Shown here: one piece after another, positions 26,713 through 35,641 of the stretch
How the letters are laid out: every line of letters starts with the position of its first letter
How positions within the stretch are numbered: position 1 is the stretch's first letter
Assembly (NCBI GenBank): GCA_021298015.1
Contig: JAJTGY010000006.1
Location: 102,650 to 166,649, forward strand
Reading direction: 5' to 3'
DNA length: 64,000 bases
Origin: Flammeovirgaceae bacterium
GTDB lineage: Bacteria; Bacteroidota; Bacteroidia; Cytophagales; Cyclobacteriaceae
Translations under genes and position numbers: made by a program
The notes under the pieces: model-generated
Databases searched by the model: none
What the model was told of the DNA's origin: nothing
What the model saw: the letters and a program-made list of their open reading frames with translations, nothing else

Positions 26713-27525
26713 ATGGTCGTTTTCCCTCCGTGTAAAATCAACCTTGGGCTTCACATTCTGCGTAAGCGCACAGACGGTTACCACGACATTGAGACCTGTT
26801 TTTATCCGCTTCCGTGGACGGACATCCTGGAGGCCATTCCGTCTACTGCTTTCCAGTTCAGTCAGACCGGCTTATCTATTGATACCGCTCCGGAGGCAAA
26901 CTTGTGTGTGCGCGCCTACCAGTTGCTGCAACATGATTTCGACTTCGCGCCACTGCGCTTACACCTTCACAAGATAGTGCCGATGGGGGCAGGCCTCGGT
27001 GGCGGTTCGGCCGATGCCGCCTTTACCCTCGTGCTCATCAACAAGGTTCGCCAGCTCGGATTGTCGGTTGAGCACTTAAAGGACTATGCAGCGCGGCTGG
27101 GCAGCGACTGTGCGTTTTTCATTGAGCCGCGTCCGCAGTTAGGGCTTGGCCGGGGTGAACAATTGCATCCGCTTCCCTTTTCGTTGAAGAATTTCTTTTT
27201 CGTTGTCGTCAAACCGGCCGTGCACGTGTCAACTCAGGATGCCTATGCCGGGGTGACACCCAAAATTCCGGGGAAGCCGCTGGCTGATGTTCTGGGCCAG
27301 AAGGTTAGCCAGTGGCGAAATTCATTGGTCAACCATTTTGAGCAATCCATATTCGAGCGCTACCCGATCATCGGTCAAGTGAAAGAGACGATGTACGAAC
27401 AGGGTGCGTTGTACGCATCCATGAGTGGATCGGGGGCATCCGTGTTTGGCATTTTTTCGGCAAAGGTTGATTTGTGTGCGGCCTTTCCGGGAATGACCTG
27501 CTGGGCGGGTTTCGGTCAGGATTGA
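26713..27525 (+). CDS. ispE: 4-diphosphocytidyl-2-C-methyl-D-erythritol kinase
   Basis: A 270-residue GHMP kinase of the MEP isoprenoid pathway. Motifs: PPCKINLGLHILRKRTDGYHD at the N-terminus (Lys and Asp of the active site), the phosphate loop PMGAGLGGGSADAAF, and the C-terminal SMSGSGASVFGIF. It is slightly shorter than the E. coli enzyme (283), which is normal in Bacteroidota. It begins 17 bases after fabI and probably shares its transcript. The end overlaps the convergent eamA gene by 10 bases. Confidence 0.96.
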   Translation: MVVFPPCKINLGLHILRKRTDGYHDIETCFYPLPWTDILEAIPSTAFQFSQTGLSIDTAPEANLCVRAYQLLQHDFDFAPLRLHLHKIVPMGAGLGGGSADAAFTLVLINKVRQLGLSVEHLKDYAARLGSDCAFFIEPRPQLGLGRGEQLHPLPFSLKNFFFVVVKPAVHVSTQDAYAGVTPKIPGKPLADVLGQKVSQWRNSLVNHFEQSIFERYPIIGQVKETMYEQGALYASMSGSGASVFGIFSAKVDLCAAFPGMTCWAGFGQD

Positions 27526-28412
27526 GGGAACGGGTACAAGCGGGCCTTTAACGTGGGGTAGAGGAGCACCGCACTGAGGACGATCAGTGTACCCGCATAA
27601 AAATTCCAACCCATTACTTCCTGTTGACCGAAGATGATGAGCGCCATTAATATTCCATAGACCGGTTCGAGATTGAGCGTAAGCTGGAGAAAGAACACCG
27701 AAAGTTTGCGAGTAAGATTGATCATCACGGTGTACGCATACACCGAGCACGCCAATGCCAGTAGTGCGATTAACAGCCAGTCCGTAAAAGTTGGCGTTAA
27801 CTGCAGGGTTTGGTTGGCCGCCAGATTTTCCTGGTAGTAGGGGAGAAAGAGAACGACACAAATGAACGCCCCGAACATTTCAAAAAACGTGATGGTGAAT
27901 GAGGGTACGCGGGTTACCAGGCGGGCGTTAATGAGCGTAAAGATGGCTGCGGTCAATCCGGAAAAAATGCCGAGGAACAGCCCCAAATGGTAGTTGAACT
28001 GGAACGAAGTGATCAGGGCCAGCCCGCCCATCACCAGTAAACCCAAACCAAATTCCAGAGCATGAATTTTTTTTCGCTTGAAGAGCGGTTCCAGCAGCGC
28101 GGCCCAAAGCGAACAGGTGGCGAAACCAACCAAACTGGTGGAGGGATTGCTCACCTGGCCAGAGCCAAAGAACGTAAGCCAGTGAATGCCCACAATTAAT
28201 CCAGTCAGCAATAACCGGATCGCATCAGCCACAGTAACGCGAAAGCTTCCCCGTGCGATGATGATGACGATGGCCATACCGATGGCGGCCAGCAACGTGC
28301 GGTACAATACCATCTCTACAGCCGGGATGGTCATGAGTTTGGCGGCTATCGCGGTGAAACCCCACAGAAACACAATGAAGTGCAGTTTGAGGTAATCGGA
28401 TAAGGTGGCCAT
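27516..28412 (-). CDS. EamA/DMT family transporter
   Basis: A 298-residue inner-membrane protein with ten predicted helices in two EamA repeats, matching drug/metabolite transporters. Features: HFIVFLWGFTAIAAKLM near the start, the half-way glutamate-containing loop before FGLGLLVMGG, and a C-terminal repeat ending LEPVYGILMALIIFGQQEVMGWNF. Substrate unknown. It follows the LptF/G-type gene directly (stop 28413, start 28412) and ends the tgt-lptF/G-eamA transcription unit. Confidence 0.9.
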   Translation of the reverse strand: MATLSDYLKLHFIVFLWGFTAIAAKLMTIPAVEMVLYRTLLAAIGMAIVIIIARGSFRVTVADAIRLLLTGLIVGIHWLTFFGSGQVSNPSTSLVGFATCSLWAALLEPLFKRKKIHALEFGLGLLVMGGLALITSFQFNYHLGLFLGIFSGLTAAIFTLINARLVTRVPSFTITFFEMFGAFICVVLFLPYYQENLAANQTLQLTPTFTDWLLIALLALACSVYAYTVMINLTRKLSVFFLQLTLNLEPVYGILMALIIFGQQEVMGWNFYAGTLIVLSAVLLYPTLKARLYPFPQS

Positions 28413-29516
28413 TTAGCGCGGCACGAATTTATAGAGGGCCGCAGAGATAATGATGAACACTACGTTAGGCAACCAGGCTGCTACCATCGGTATCATGGAG
28501 CCGGCCTCTGCGAACGTGCGGGTCATGGTAAAGAAAATGATAAAGGCGAATGCCAGAACAAAGCCCAGTACAATCTGAAATCCGGTGCCCCCCCGGCTTT
28601 TGCGCGCAGATACAATCACACCCATGGAGACCAATACAAAGATGGTAAAGGGTGCGGAGTACCGCAGGTGACGTTCCACTTCGAATGCCTCCACTCCGGT
28701 AGATCCGCGGAAGCGCATTTTTTGTATGTGATGCGTCAGTTCCGGAATCGTCATGCCATCGTATTTCCGCTGTTCGTTTTTGAAGTCGGCCGGGGTAATA
28801 GCCAGCGTGGTATCTGTTTCGTATCCGTTGCTATTTAGCGTTTCGGCAAGGCTCGCCTTTTGAAATAGCGAATCGACTTGCTTGCGCTTCCAGTAGCGGA
28901 GTATCCACTTGTTCTTGGTGGTGTCCCACACGATGTTATCGGCTACCAGTTTGTCCACCAGCCGGTTGTCCTCGAATCGTTCCAAACTAAATTGATAGCC
29001 GGTGTTGGATTGATTGTTATAGTCCTGCATGTAGAGGTACACATTGGGCTGAATCTGCATGTGCAGGTTGCGATTACTGAAGTTATACGTCTTGTTGAAG
29101 TATTTGACTTCAAAATCGAGCCGGTCGCGGTTCGAGGGCGGAATGATCCAGCCGTTTAAAACAAAACTGGCCACGGCAATAACTCCAGAAGCAATGAAGT
29201 AGGGCAACATCAATCGCCTGAAACTCACTCCACTGCTCAGGATGGCTACGATCTCCATGTGCGCGGCCATTCGGGATGTCACATAAATGATGGCGATGAA
29301 GGCGGTGATGGGTGTGATGAATCCGGCCAGCCAGGGAATAAAATCACCGTAGTACCCTAAGATCACCCACAAGCTCAGTTTGTGTGCGGCAAACTTATCC
29401 ATCCGCTCCGTGATATCGATGATCGTAACCACCGCCACCAGTATGAGGGCCACGAACAAAAAGGTATACAATACCTTTTTAATGATGTACCGGTCGATGA
29501 TTTTCAGGCCTGACAT
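28413..29516 (-). CDS. LptF/LptG family permease (YjgP/YjgQ)
   Basis: A 367-residue membrane subunit of the LptB2FG lipopolysaccharide exporter. Three N-terminal helices (IDRYIIKKVLYTFLFVALILVAV and following), a long periplasmic beta-jellyroll region (about residues 130-260) and three C-terminal helices (about 290-365) are visible. The start IDRYIIKK and the APFTIFVLVSMGVIVSARK region are typical. Bacteroidota often have one or two such genes; assignment to F or G is not secure. It is between tgt and eamA, with lptD encoded 24 kb away. Confidence 0.92.
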   Translation of the reverse strand: MSGLKIIDRYIIKKVLYTFLFVALILVAVVTIIDITERMDKFAAHKLSLWVILGYYGDFIPWLAGFITPITAFIAIIYVTSRMAAHMEIVAILSSGVSFRRLMLPYFIASGVIAVASFVLNGWIIPPSNRDRLDFEVKYFNKTYNFSNRNLHMQIQPNVYLYMQDYNNQSNTGYQFSLERFEDNRLVDKLVADNIVWDTTKNKWILRYWKRKQVDSLFQKASLAETLNSNGYETDTTLAITPADFKNEQRKYDGMTIPELTHHIQKMRFRGSTGVEAFEVERHLRYSAPFTIFVLVSMGVIVSARKSRGGTGFQIVLGFVLAFAFIIFFTMTRTFAEAGSMIPMVAAWLPNVVFIIISAALYKFVPR

Positions 29517-29517
29517 A

Positions 29518-30648
29518 CTACAGTCGCTGCGTAACTTTTTTCACCATTTCATTTTTCCAACCGGCAAAGGTGCCGGTCAGGATATGCTTCCGGGCTTCGC
29601 GCACCAGCCAGAGGTAAAAGGTGAGGTTATGGATAGAAGCAATTTGCGCGCCTAAAATTTCCTTGTTGATGACTAGGTGGCGCAGGTAGGCCCGGGAGTA
29701 AGCGGTACTTACGTAGCCGCCCAGCGCTTCATCTACGGGCCGCAGGTCATTTTTCCATTTTTCGTTACGGATGTTGATAATGCCTTCAGCGGTAAACAGC
29801 ATGCCGTTGCGCGCATTTCGGGTAGGCATGACGCAGTCAAACATATCGATACCCAAGGCGATGCACTCCAGAATGTTTTCCGGGGTACCCACGCCCATCA
29901 GGTAGCGGGGCTTTTCAGCGGGCAGCAGGTCGCATACCCGATCGGTCATTTCATACATCATGTCGTGCGGTTCTCCCACACTCAGCCCTCCAATGGCATT
30001 ACCATCCAAACCCTGGTCGGCCACAAAGCGAGCCGACTCTTCGCGTAAATCCGTGTACACACTTCCCTGCACAATGGGAAACAGCGATTGTTCATAACCG
30101 TGTAAGGCTGTCGTTTCGTTTACACGGCTCACACACCGGGTCAACCAACGGTGCGTCAGTTCCATCGATTTCTTCGCATAGTGGTATTCACATGGGTAAG
30201 GTGTACACTCATCAAACGCCATGATGATATCCGCACCGATGGCGCGCTGAATGTCCATTACACCTTCGGGCGAGAAAAAATGAGAGGAGCCATCAATATG
30301 GGATTTGAACGTTACACCCTCCTCGGTGATCTTACGGTTCTCGGCCAGTGAATACACCTGATAGCCTCCGCTGTCCGTCAGGATGGGGTGTGGCCAGCCG
30401 TTAAACCGATGCAGGCCGCCAGCCTGCCGGAGAATGCCCAGCCCCGGCCGCAAATACAAATGGTAGGTGTTGCCCAGGATAATTCGGGCGTTGATATCGT
30501 GCTCGAGTTCCCGCTGATGAACGGCTTTTACCGAGCCGGCTGTACCAACGGGCATAAAAATCGGAGTTGGAATTTCGCCATGCGCGGTATGCAGCACACC
30601 CGCCCGGGCCTTACTGCCGCCATCGCGCCCAACGAGACTAAATTTCAT
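29518..30648 (-). CDS. tgt: Queuine tRNA-ribosyltransferase (Tgt) lacking zinc cysteines
   Basis: A 376-residue barrel enzyme that exchanges guanine 34 for preQ1 in tRNAs with GUN anticodons. Clear motifs: PIFMPVGTAGSVKA, LGNTYHLYLRPG, LTDSGGYQVYSL with the catalytic acid, FDECTPYPCEY, GGLSVGEP and MPTRNARNG. The C-terminal SRAYLRHL ... IHNLTFYLWL block is present, but the CxCxxC zinc ligands that normally precede SRAYL are absent (reads GGYVSTAYSRAYL). ATG 30648 (MKFSLVGRD) is preferred over 30657. A TACCTTTG box lies 7-14 bases upstream. It is the first gene of the tgt-lptF/G-eamA unit. Confidence 0.95.
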   Translation of the reverse strand: MKFSLVGRDGGSKARAGVLHTAHGEIPTPIFMPVGTAGSVKAVHQRELEHDINARIILGNTYHLYLRPGLGILRQAGGLHRFNGWPHPILTDSGGYQVYSLAENRKITEEGVTFKSHIDGSSHFFSPEGVMDIQRAIGADIIMAFDECTPYPCEYHYAKKSMELTHRWLTRCVSRVNETTALHGYEQSLFPIVQGSVYTDLREESARFVADQGLDGNAIGGLSVGEPHDMMYEMTDRVCDLLPAEKPRYLMGVGTPENILECIALGIDMFDCVMPTRNARNGMLFTAEGIINIRNEKWKNDLRPVDEALGGYVSTAYSRAYLRHLVINKEILGAQIASIHNLTFYLWLVREARKHILTGTFAGWKNEMVKKVTQRL

Positions 30649-30654
30649 AGCCCG

Positions 30655-30662
30655 CAAAGGTA
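30655..30662 (-). promoter_or_regulatory. TAnnTTTG box for tgt
   Basis: Minus-strand TACCTTTG, six bases before the ATG of tgt. It faces away from the plus-strand box at 30705-30712. Confidence 0.5.
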
Positions 30663-30704
30663 GGCATTGCCCCGATTTGTCCTTTTTTAACTTATTGTAC
30701 CCTC

Positions 30705-30712
30705 TATATTTG
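30705..30712 (+). promoter_or_regulatory. TAnnTTTG box for the GT2 gene
   Basis: TATATTTG ends seven bases before ATG 30720. With 30655-30662 it forms a compact divergent promoter region of 71 bases between start codons. Confidence 0.5.
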
Positions 30713-30719
30713 CCGCTTC

Positions 30720-31820
30720 ATGTTTGGGTTCAGCATTGCCTTTCTGATTATAGTCGGCCTTCAGATACTCTTTCTGGTCGCCCTGCTGGTCGCTTTCTAC
30801 CGCAAACCGAGACGATTGGAAGCTACCCCAACCGGAGTCTCGGTAATTGTTTGCGCCCATGATGAAGAACACAACCTGCGGGAACTTGTACCCTTGCTGT
30901 TACAGCAGGATTATCCCGATTTCGAGGTGATTGTCGTGGAAGATCGGAGCAACGATGGCACCTTTGACTACCTGCGTGAGATGTTGCCGGTCCATGCCCG
31001 ACTGAAAATGGTGCGGGTCGAAAGCACACCCGCTCACATCCATGGAAAAAAGTTTGCCCTCACGCTGGGCATTAGAGCCGCCCGTTATGAATGGGTGTTG
31101 CTTACGGATGCCGATTGCCGCCCGGCCTCCACGCAGTGGGTGCGTGAAATGAGCCGGGGTATGGCTGGGGACACTCAGTTTGTGCTTGGATACTCGCCCT
31201 ACCAGGTTGAACCCGGTTTGCTCAACGCCTTTGTCCGCTTCGAGTCGCTGATTACCGCTTTGCAATACCTGGGTTTTGCCCAACTGGGCAAACCGTATAT
31301 GGGCGTTGGCCGAAACCTGGCCTACCGCAAGTCATTCTTTATTGATAAAAAAGGATTCAAACACCTCGACATCACGGGCGGTGATGATGATCTCTACGTC
31401 AATGAGCACGCGCGCAAGGATACTACGGCAGTCATAATCGGGTCTCAATCCTTAATGTGGTCGCGCGCGAAGAAAACGTGGCGTGATTGGTTCACGCAAA
31501 AATTACGTCATCTTTCCGTGGGCCGGTTTTATCAACGCCAGGACCGATTTCTTCTGGGATCTGTGACCATAAGTTGGATCTTGACGTGGCTACTGGCCGT
31601 TCCGGCCTTGCTGTTGAGCGGCCCCTGGCTTTGGTGGCTGATCGATGCGTTGCTGCTGCGCTGGGTATTGTTGATCTGGCTCACACACGATGCCTCGCGC
31701 AAGTTGGGTGCGCCCTTCGAGAGTTGGAAAACACCCTTTTTAGATATTCTATACGCCATTTACTATCTTGTCCTCGGCCCGGTGGCCGCCCGCTCGAAAA
31801 AAGTACGATGGAAGAACTAG
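30720..31820 (+). CDS. Glycosyltransferase family 2 membrane protein
   Basis: A 366-residue inverting glycosyltransferase. An N-terminal helix (about 3-26) anchors the GT-A domain: VSVIVCAHDEEHNL (nucleotide site), VVEDRSNDGTFDYL, LLTDADCRPAS (DxD-like metal site), GVGRNLAYRKSFF and TGGDDDLYVNEH, where GGDDD holds the catalytic base. Two or three C-terminal helices follow (about 275-345). This resembles processive or undecaprenyl-linked transferases that work at the cytosolic face of the inner membrane; the sugar is unknown. It ends 13 bases inside the sigma factor gene. Confidence 0.93.
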   Translation: MFGFSIAFLIIVGLQILFLVALLVAFYRKPRRLEATPTGVSVIVCAHDEEHNLRELVPLLLQQDYPDFEVIVVEDRSNDGTFDYLREMLPVHARLKMVRVESTPAHIHGKKFALTLGIRAARYEWVLLTDADCRPASTQWVREMSRGMAGDTQFVLGYSPYQVEPGLLNAFVRFESLITALQYLGFAQLGKPYMGVGRNLAYRKSFFIDKKGFKHLDITGGDDDLYVNEHARKDTTAVIIGSQSLMWSRAKKTWRDWFTQKLRHLSVGRFYQRQDRFLLGSVTISWILTWLLAVPALLLSGPWLWWLIDALLLRWVLLIWLTHDASRKLGAPFESWKTPFLDILYAIYYLVLGPVAARSKKVRWKN

Positions 31821-32416
31821 AAGGTCGATTTTCATCCAAGGCGCTTGAAGATTTCAAGTTGATAGACCGCGCTGTAGGCGGTGATGACAAGGCTTTTGCC
31901 AAACTGCTGCAACGCTACAAACGGCCGGTGTACCACACCATTTTGAAAATGGTACGCAATGTTGACGATGCCGAGGATCTTACCATCGAGTCCTTTGCGA
32001 AAGCGTTTCGCAGTTTGCCGCGTTTCAAAAAGGACTTTACGTTTAGCACCTGGTTGTTCCGGATTGCCACCAACAACACCATCGACTTTATCCGGAAGAA
32101 AAAGTTGAATACGCTGAGCATTGAGAACACCTACACAGATGATGACGGGCAGAGTGTATCCATTGATGTGGAAGACTTCAATCCCGATCCGCAGGAAGAA
32201 ACCATCAAAGCCCAAAAAGAGGAGTTAATCCAGGTGTTTGTCGGGATGTTGCCGGCTAAGTACCAGAAGTTAGTTCGCCTCCGCTATTTTAATGAGCTTT
32301 CCTATGAAGAGATTGCGGCAGAAATTGAGGCGCCCCTTGGCACGGTAAAGGCTCAGTTGCACCGCGCCCGCGAACTGCTCTACGATATGGTAAAGAACAA
32401 GAAGGAACACATTTGA
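31808..32416 (+). CDS. ECF-type RNA polymerase sigma factor
   Basis: A 202-residue sigma-70 family factor. Region 2 covers about residues 25-95 (KAFAKLLQRYKRPVYHTILKM, DAEDLTIESFAKAF, FSTWLFRIATNNTIDFIRKKK) and region 4 about 140-195 (LPAKYQKLVRLRYFNELSYEEIA, LGTVKAQLHRARELL). ATG 31808 (MEELEGRFS) is the correct start although the frame is open far upstream inside the glycosyltransferase gene. It overlaps that gene by 13 bases. No anti-sigma factor gene follows; the next protein is a small anchored protein of unknown function. Such single sigma factors of this kind often act as housekeeping-like or envelope-stress ECF factors in Bacteroidota. Confidence 0.93.
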   Translation: MEELEGRFSSKALEDFKLIDRAVGGDDKAFAKLLQRYKRPVYHTILKMVRNVDDAEDLTIESFAKAFRSLPRFKKDFTFSTWLFRIATNNTIDFIRKKKLNTLSIENTYTDDDGQSVSIDVEDFNPDPQEETIKAQKEELIQVFVGMLPAKYQKLVRLRYFNELSYEEIAAEIEAPLGTVKAQLHRARELLYDMVKNKKEHI

Positions 32417-32464
32417 GCCATCCCGTTTGCGCAATTCCGGAAGTTCTTTTACTTTACCCATTCC

Positions 32465-33004
32465 ATGCGCAAGGTTTTTGCCTTTGTTCTGATCGTTCTG
32501 GTCCTCTTTAACTCGGTGGGCTACTACGGGCTGCTTTCGTTTTTGCGGTACCGCAGCTCGGCTCAATTGCTCGAGCGACTCGAAAACCAGGCCGAACCGG
32601 AGGCAGAAGCGTTGACTGTTCGCATTCCCCTGAGCATACCCTACATGCCTGACCGTACGGATTTTGATGTTGTGCAGGGTGATTTGGAACATAATGGCGA
32701 CTACTACGGAGCCGCCCGGCAGAAATACGAGCGCGATACGCTAACGGTCACGTACTACAAAGACAATCGATTATCGGCCATCCACGAGTCGTTCCGCGAC
32801 TTCGTTAAAGGAGTGACGGACACGCCCGAATCGCAGCCAAAAGGAAAAGCCATTCCCACCATTATCAAAGATTTTATGGTCGAGGCCATCGGGTTAAGCC
32901 CGGAGAGCATCGGCTGGGTGCAACAGGTAGAAATTCACGAGACTGCAGATCGTTGCCGTCCGCCTCACGACTCCATTCATCTCCCTCCTCCATTGGTAGC
33001 CTAA
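32465..33004 (+). CDS. Anchored periplasmic protein of unknown function
   Basis: A 179-residue protein with one N-terminal transmembrane helix (MRKVFAFVLIVLVLFNSVGYYGLL) and a soluble exported domain containing RIPLSIPYMPDRTDFDVVQG and YYGAARQKYERDTLTVTYYKDN. It ends in a proline-rich tail with HETADRCRPPHDSIHLPPP. I do not recognise a family. It follows the sigma factor by 48 bases and precedes an outer-membrane barrel protein and a haloperoxidase-like protein; whether it is regulated by the sigma factor or forms a group with the downstream pair is not known. Confidence 0.7.
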   Translation: MRKVFAFVLIVLVLFNSVGYYGLLSFLRYRSSAQLLERLENQAEPEAEALTVRIPLSIPYMPDRTDFDVVQGDLEHNGDYYGAARQKYERDTLTVTYYKDNRLSAIHESFRDFVKGVTDTPESQPKGKAIPTIIKDFMVEAIGLSPESIGWVQQVEIHETADRCRPPHDSIHLPPPLVA

Positions 33005-33069
33005 GCTCCATGCTTCACGGGTGATCTACGCATCAACCCGTATTATTTCATTTTTCAATCAAACTTATT

Positions 33070-33981
33070 ATGAAATCATTTTACACGGCAGCGTGTATGC
33101 TGCTATTTTTCTATACCCACGCCCAAACCATTCAGGATGGGCTCATGATGCCTAAGGGCGATTTGTGTACCGGCTTCCTGTTCACCCACGACCGGTGGAC
33201 GAACTATTGGGAGGGCACCTTAAAACGGGAGAATGGGAACATAGGCACGATAACCACCAACAGCCTCACCTGGCTGGGCAACTATGGTATCACCGATAAG
33301 ATAAATTTCATTGCGATGCTTCCGTATGTATCAACCCGGGCAAGCCAGGGCGTGTTAAGCGGAATGCAGGGCTTGCAAGATCTGACGCTGGCCGTGAAAT
33401 ACAACGCGTTGGAGAAATCACTTGGCCGCGGCACGTTCCGCGGATTTGTGGTGGGTAGTTATGCCACACCCGTGAGCGACTACTCGTTTGACTTTTTGCC
33501 TCTCTCCATCGGCCTGGGTACACAGCGAGTTTCCGGTCGCGTTACGTTGAACTACAGTTGGCCCAATGGCTGGTATGTGAACGGAACAACCGCCTACACC
33601 TGGCGCAGCAATGTCACACTCGATCGGCCTTCGTACTATTCCGATGGTCAGAATTTTCTGACCAACGAAGTCTGGATGCCGAATGTGATGGACTTTTCAT
33701 TTATGGCAGGGCGAATCAAAAACGGATTAGAACTGATTTTGGCGTATCATCAGCAAAACACACTCGGTGGCGGAGACATCCGCAGGCAAGACATGCCCTT
33801 CGTTTCAAACCGAATGAATTTTTCGCGAGTGGAAGCAACCGGCATGTACTATTTGCCGATGATCAAGAACCTGGCCGTGCGCGCCCAAACCGGCTATACG
33901 CTGGCTGGTCGTAATGTGGGCCAATCCTTCTACGTAACAGCCGGTGTACTCTATACTTTCCATTTCTCAAAAAAACTATAA
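33070..33981 (+). CDS. Outer-membrane beta-barrel protein, transporter-like, function unknown
   Basis: A 303-residue protein with a signal peptide (MKSFYTAACMLLFFYTHAQ). The mature chain is full of alternating hydrophobic/polar strands, such as FRGFVVGSYATPVSDYSF, RVTLNYSWPNGWYVNGTTAYTW, NLAVRAQTGYTLAGR and a C-terminal VTAGVLYTFHFSKKL, ending in aromatic residues. This fits a 12-14-stranded outer-membrane barrel, similar to proteins often labelled transporter or phenol-degradation meta-pathway protein. The early motif TIQDGLMMPKGDLCTGFLFTHDRW is distinctive. It lies 14 bases before the haloperoxidase-like lipoprotein gene. Confidence 0.75.
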   Translation: MKSFYTAACMLLFFYTHAQTIQDGLMMPKGDLCTGFLFTHDRWTNYWEGTLKRENGNIGTITTNSLTWLGNYGITDKINFIAMLPYVSTRASQGVLSGMQGLQDLTLAVKYNALEKSLGRGTFRGFVVGSYATPVSDYSFDFLPLSIGLGTQRVSGRVTLNYSWPNGWYVNGTTAYTWRSNVTLDRPSYYSDGQNFLTNEVWMPNVMDFSFMAGRIKNGLELILAYHQQNTLGGGDIRRQDMPFVSNRMNFSRVEATGMYYLPMIKNLAVRAQTGYTLAGRNVGQSFYVTAGVLYTFHFSKKL

Positions 33982-33994
33982 CGACTGAATAATC

Positions 33995-35566
33995 ATGAAA
34001 CTCTTGAAAATACTGGTACCCTCGTTGCTCGTTGCATTGCTGTGGAGTTGCAACAAAGAGGTTGAGAAATCTCCTGCTTTGCCAGCGCTGGAGCCGCTCC
34101 GGTTAGATGAAATAGCCGGCTCGTGGACGCCCGTCATCCTGAGCAACAATTACAGTTTACAAGTGCCTTTGGCTGCACCTGCCGCAACTACATCTGATGC
34201 CTACAAGGCAGAACTCACGACCATTAAGAACGCACAAGCCGGCCTTACCAAACAACAGCGTGATGTAATTGCCTATTGGAGCGTGGGCGCAGTCATTCGG
34301 TGGAACCAGATCATGCGCGAACTGGTGGCTCGTTATAATTTGCCACCGGCCCCCCGCGAAGATGGAACTTATGTGTTTCCGGATGCCGAAAATCCGTTTG
34401 CCGATCCTGCTTTTCCGTTTGCCAATCCGCCCTATGCTGCGCGGGCCTATGCCTACGTTTCGATTGCGCAGTATGATGCCCTGAAAGCGGCTTGGTACTA
34501 CAAATATCTGTACAATCGTGCAGCGCCCTACATGGTGGATGCCAGTGTACAATCTCTGGTACCACGGACATCCTTACCAGCCTATCCGTCCGAAGATGCG
34601 GTGCTGAGTGGTGTAACTGCAGAGATGTTGAAAATTCTTTTCCCCGCCTCTGTGGAGCAGATTACGAGACTGGCGGCCGATCAACGCAATGCGGCCTTGT
34701 GGTCGGGTAAGGCGGCACCAAGCGATATTTCAGCGGGACTAGCCCTGGGAAAATCAGTAGCGTCCGTGATCACAGCACCGGGTAGTCGCTTCCGCACAGA
34801 CGGCATGGGTAATGCCGTGGGTAATGCGGCTTTGTGGAAAGAACTTCAGGACAGTGTGGGTTTTGGTGACTTTTACAAGAGTGCCCAAATGCCCTGGCTG
34901 AGCCTGGAATCGCCTCCTCGACCGCCCATGTTGCCCAATTTCGGAAAAGTGTTGACCTGGAACATCTCTCCGGCCCAGTTGGTAGCCGAGCGTCCCGCAC
35001 CTCCACCGTCAACCAGCAGTGAAAAAATGAAACAGGAACTGGCCGAGGTGAAAAAGTATGCTGACAACGCTACGCGTGAGGAGCTGAGAATCACGCATAA
35101 ATGGGCTGATGGAGCCGGAACGTATGCACCACCCGGCCATTGGAACCACATTGCGGAGGAAAGTGTAGTAAATGCCCGATTCAGCGAGGTGCGCGCTGCA
35201 CGGGCGTATGCGTTGCTCAACATGGCCTTGCACAATGCCGGAGTGGGTTGCTGGGAAGCGAAGTATTATTATTTCAACCCCCGGCCCTCGCAGCTCGATC
35301 CATCGATCAAAACCAAGACCGGTTTGCCCAATTTTCCCTCTTACACGTCCGGGCACTCAACCTTCTCGGCATCCGCGTCTGTGGTTCTGGGCTACCTTTT
35401 TCCGGATCGGGCCCAGTTTTTTACCAGCGAAGCAAAAGAAGCATCCATGTCTCGCTTGTACGGGGCAATTCACTACCGCTCCGATATTGAGGTAGGTTAT
35501 AGTCACGGTGTTCTGCTGGCTGCGTACACGGTGAATTTTGCACAAAGTGACGGAGCCGGAAATTGA
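33995..35566 (+). CDS. Vanadium haloperoxidase / PAP2-superfamily lipoprotein
   Basis: A 523-residue lipoprotein (lipobox LLWSC, Cys19). The C-terminal part carries the full PAP2/vanadium-haloperoxidase signature: K-x6-RP as KYYYFNPRP, then PSYTSGHSTFSA, then SR-x5-H-x3-D as SRLYGAIHYRSD. These residues bind vanadate or phosphate and include the catalytic histidines. The long helical N-terminal half is typical of bacterial vanadium-dependent haloperoxidase homologues in this phylum; whether it halogenates, acts as an acid phosphatase or does something else cannot be read. It is encoded 14 bases after an outer-membrane barrel gene, so the pair is probably co-expressed at the envelope. Confidence 0.88.
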   Translation: MKLLKILVPSLLVALLWSCNKEVEKSPALPALEPLRLDEIAGSWTPVILSNNYSLQVPLAAPAATTSDAYKAELTTIKNAQAGLTKQQRDVIAYWSVGAVIRWNQIMRELVARYNLPPAPREDGTYVFPDAENPFADPAFPFANPPYAARAYAYVSIAQYDALKAAWYYKYLYNRAAPYMVDASVQSLVPRTSLPAYPSEDAVLSGVTAEMLKILFPASVEQITRLAADQRNAALWSGKAAPSDISAGLALGKSVASVITAPGSRFRTDGMGNAVGNAALWKELQDSVGFGDFYKSAQMPWLSLESPPRPPMLPNFGKVLTWNISPAQLVAERPAPPPSTSSEKMKQELAEVKKYADNATREELRITHKWADGAGTYAPPGHWNHIAEESVVNARFSEVRAARAYALLNMALHNAGVGCWEAKYYYFNPRPSQLDPSIKTKTGLPNFPSYTSGHSTFSASASVVLGYLFPDRAQFFTSEAKEASMSRLYGAIHYRSDIEVGYSHGVLLAAYTVNFAQSDGAGN

Positions 35567-35609
35567 CGATAGTACACGGTTTGTTTGGTCATAGGCCGTG
35601 TTAGGGTTG

Positions 35610-35641
35610 AACCCCCGCTTGTGCAGGCGGGGGTTCTTTTA
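35610..35641. terminator. Bidirectional rho-independent terminator
   Basis: A perfect 9-base-pair stem AACCCCCGC (35610-35618) / GCGGGGGTT (35627-35635) with an 8-base loop is followed by CTTTTATTTT on the plus strand. It sits between the convergent haloperoxidase and serine hydrolase genes and likely ends the plus-strand unit. Confidence 0.85.

Noticed and set aside
31487..31807. 107-codon N-terminal extension of the sigma factor
   Set aside because: It lies in another frame of the glycosyltransferase gene, which has clear GT2 motifs there; the sigma factor is complete from ATG 31808.
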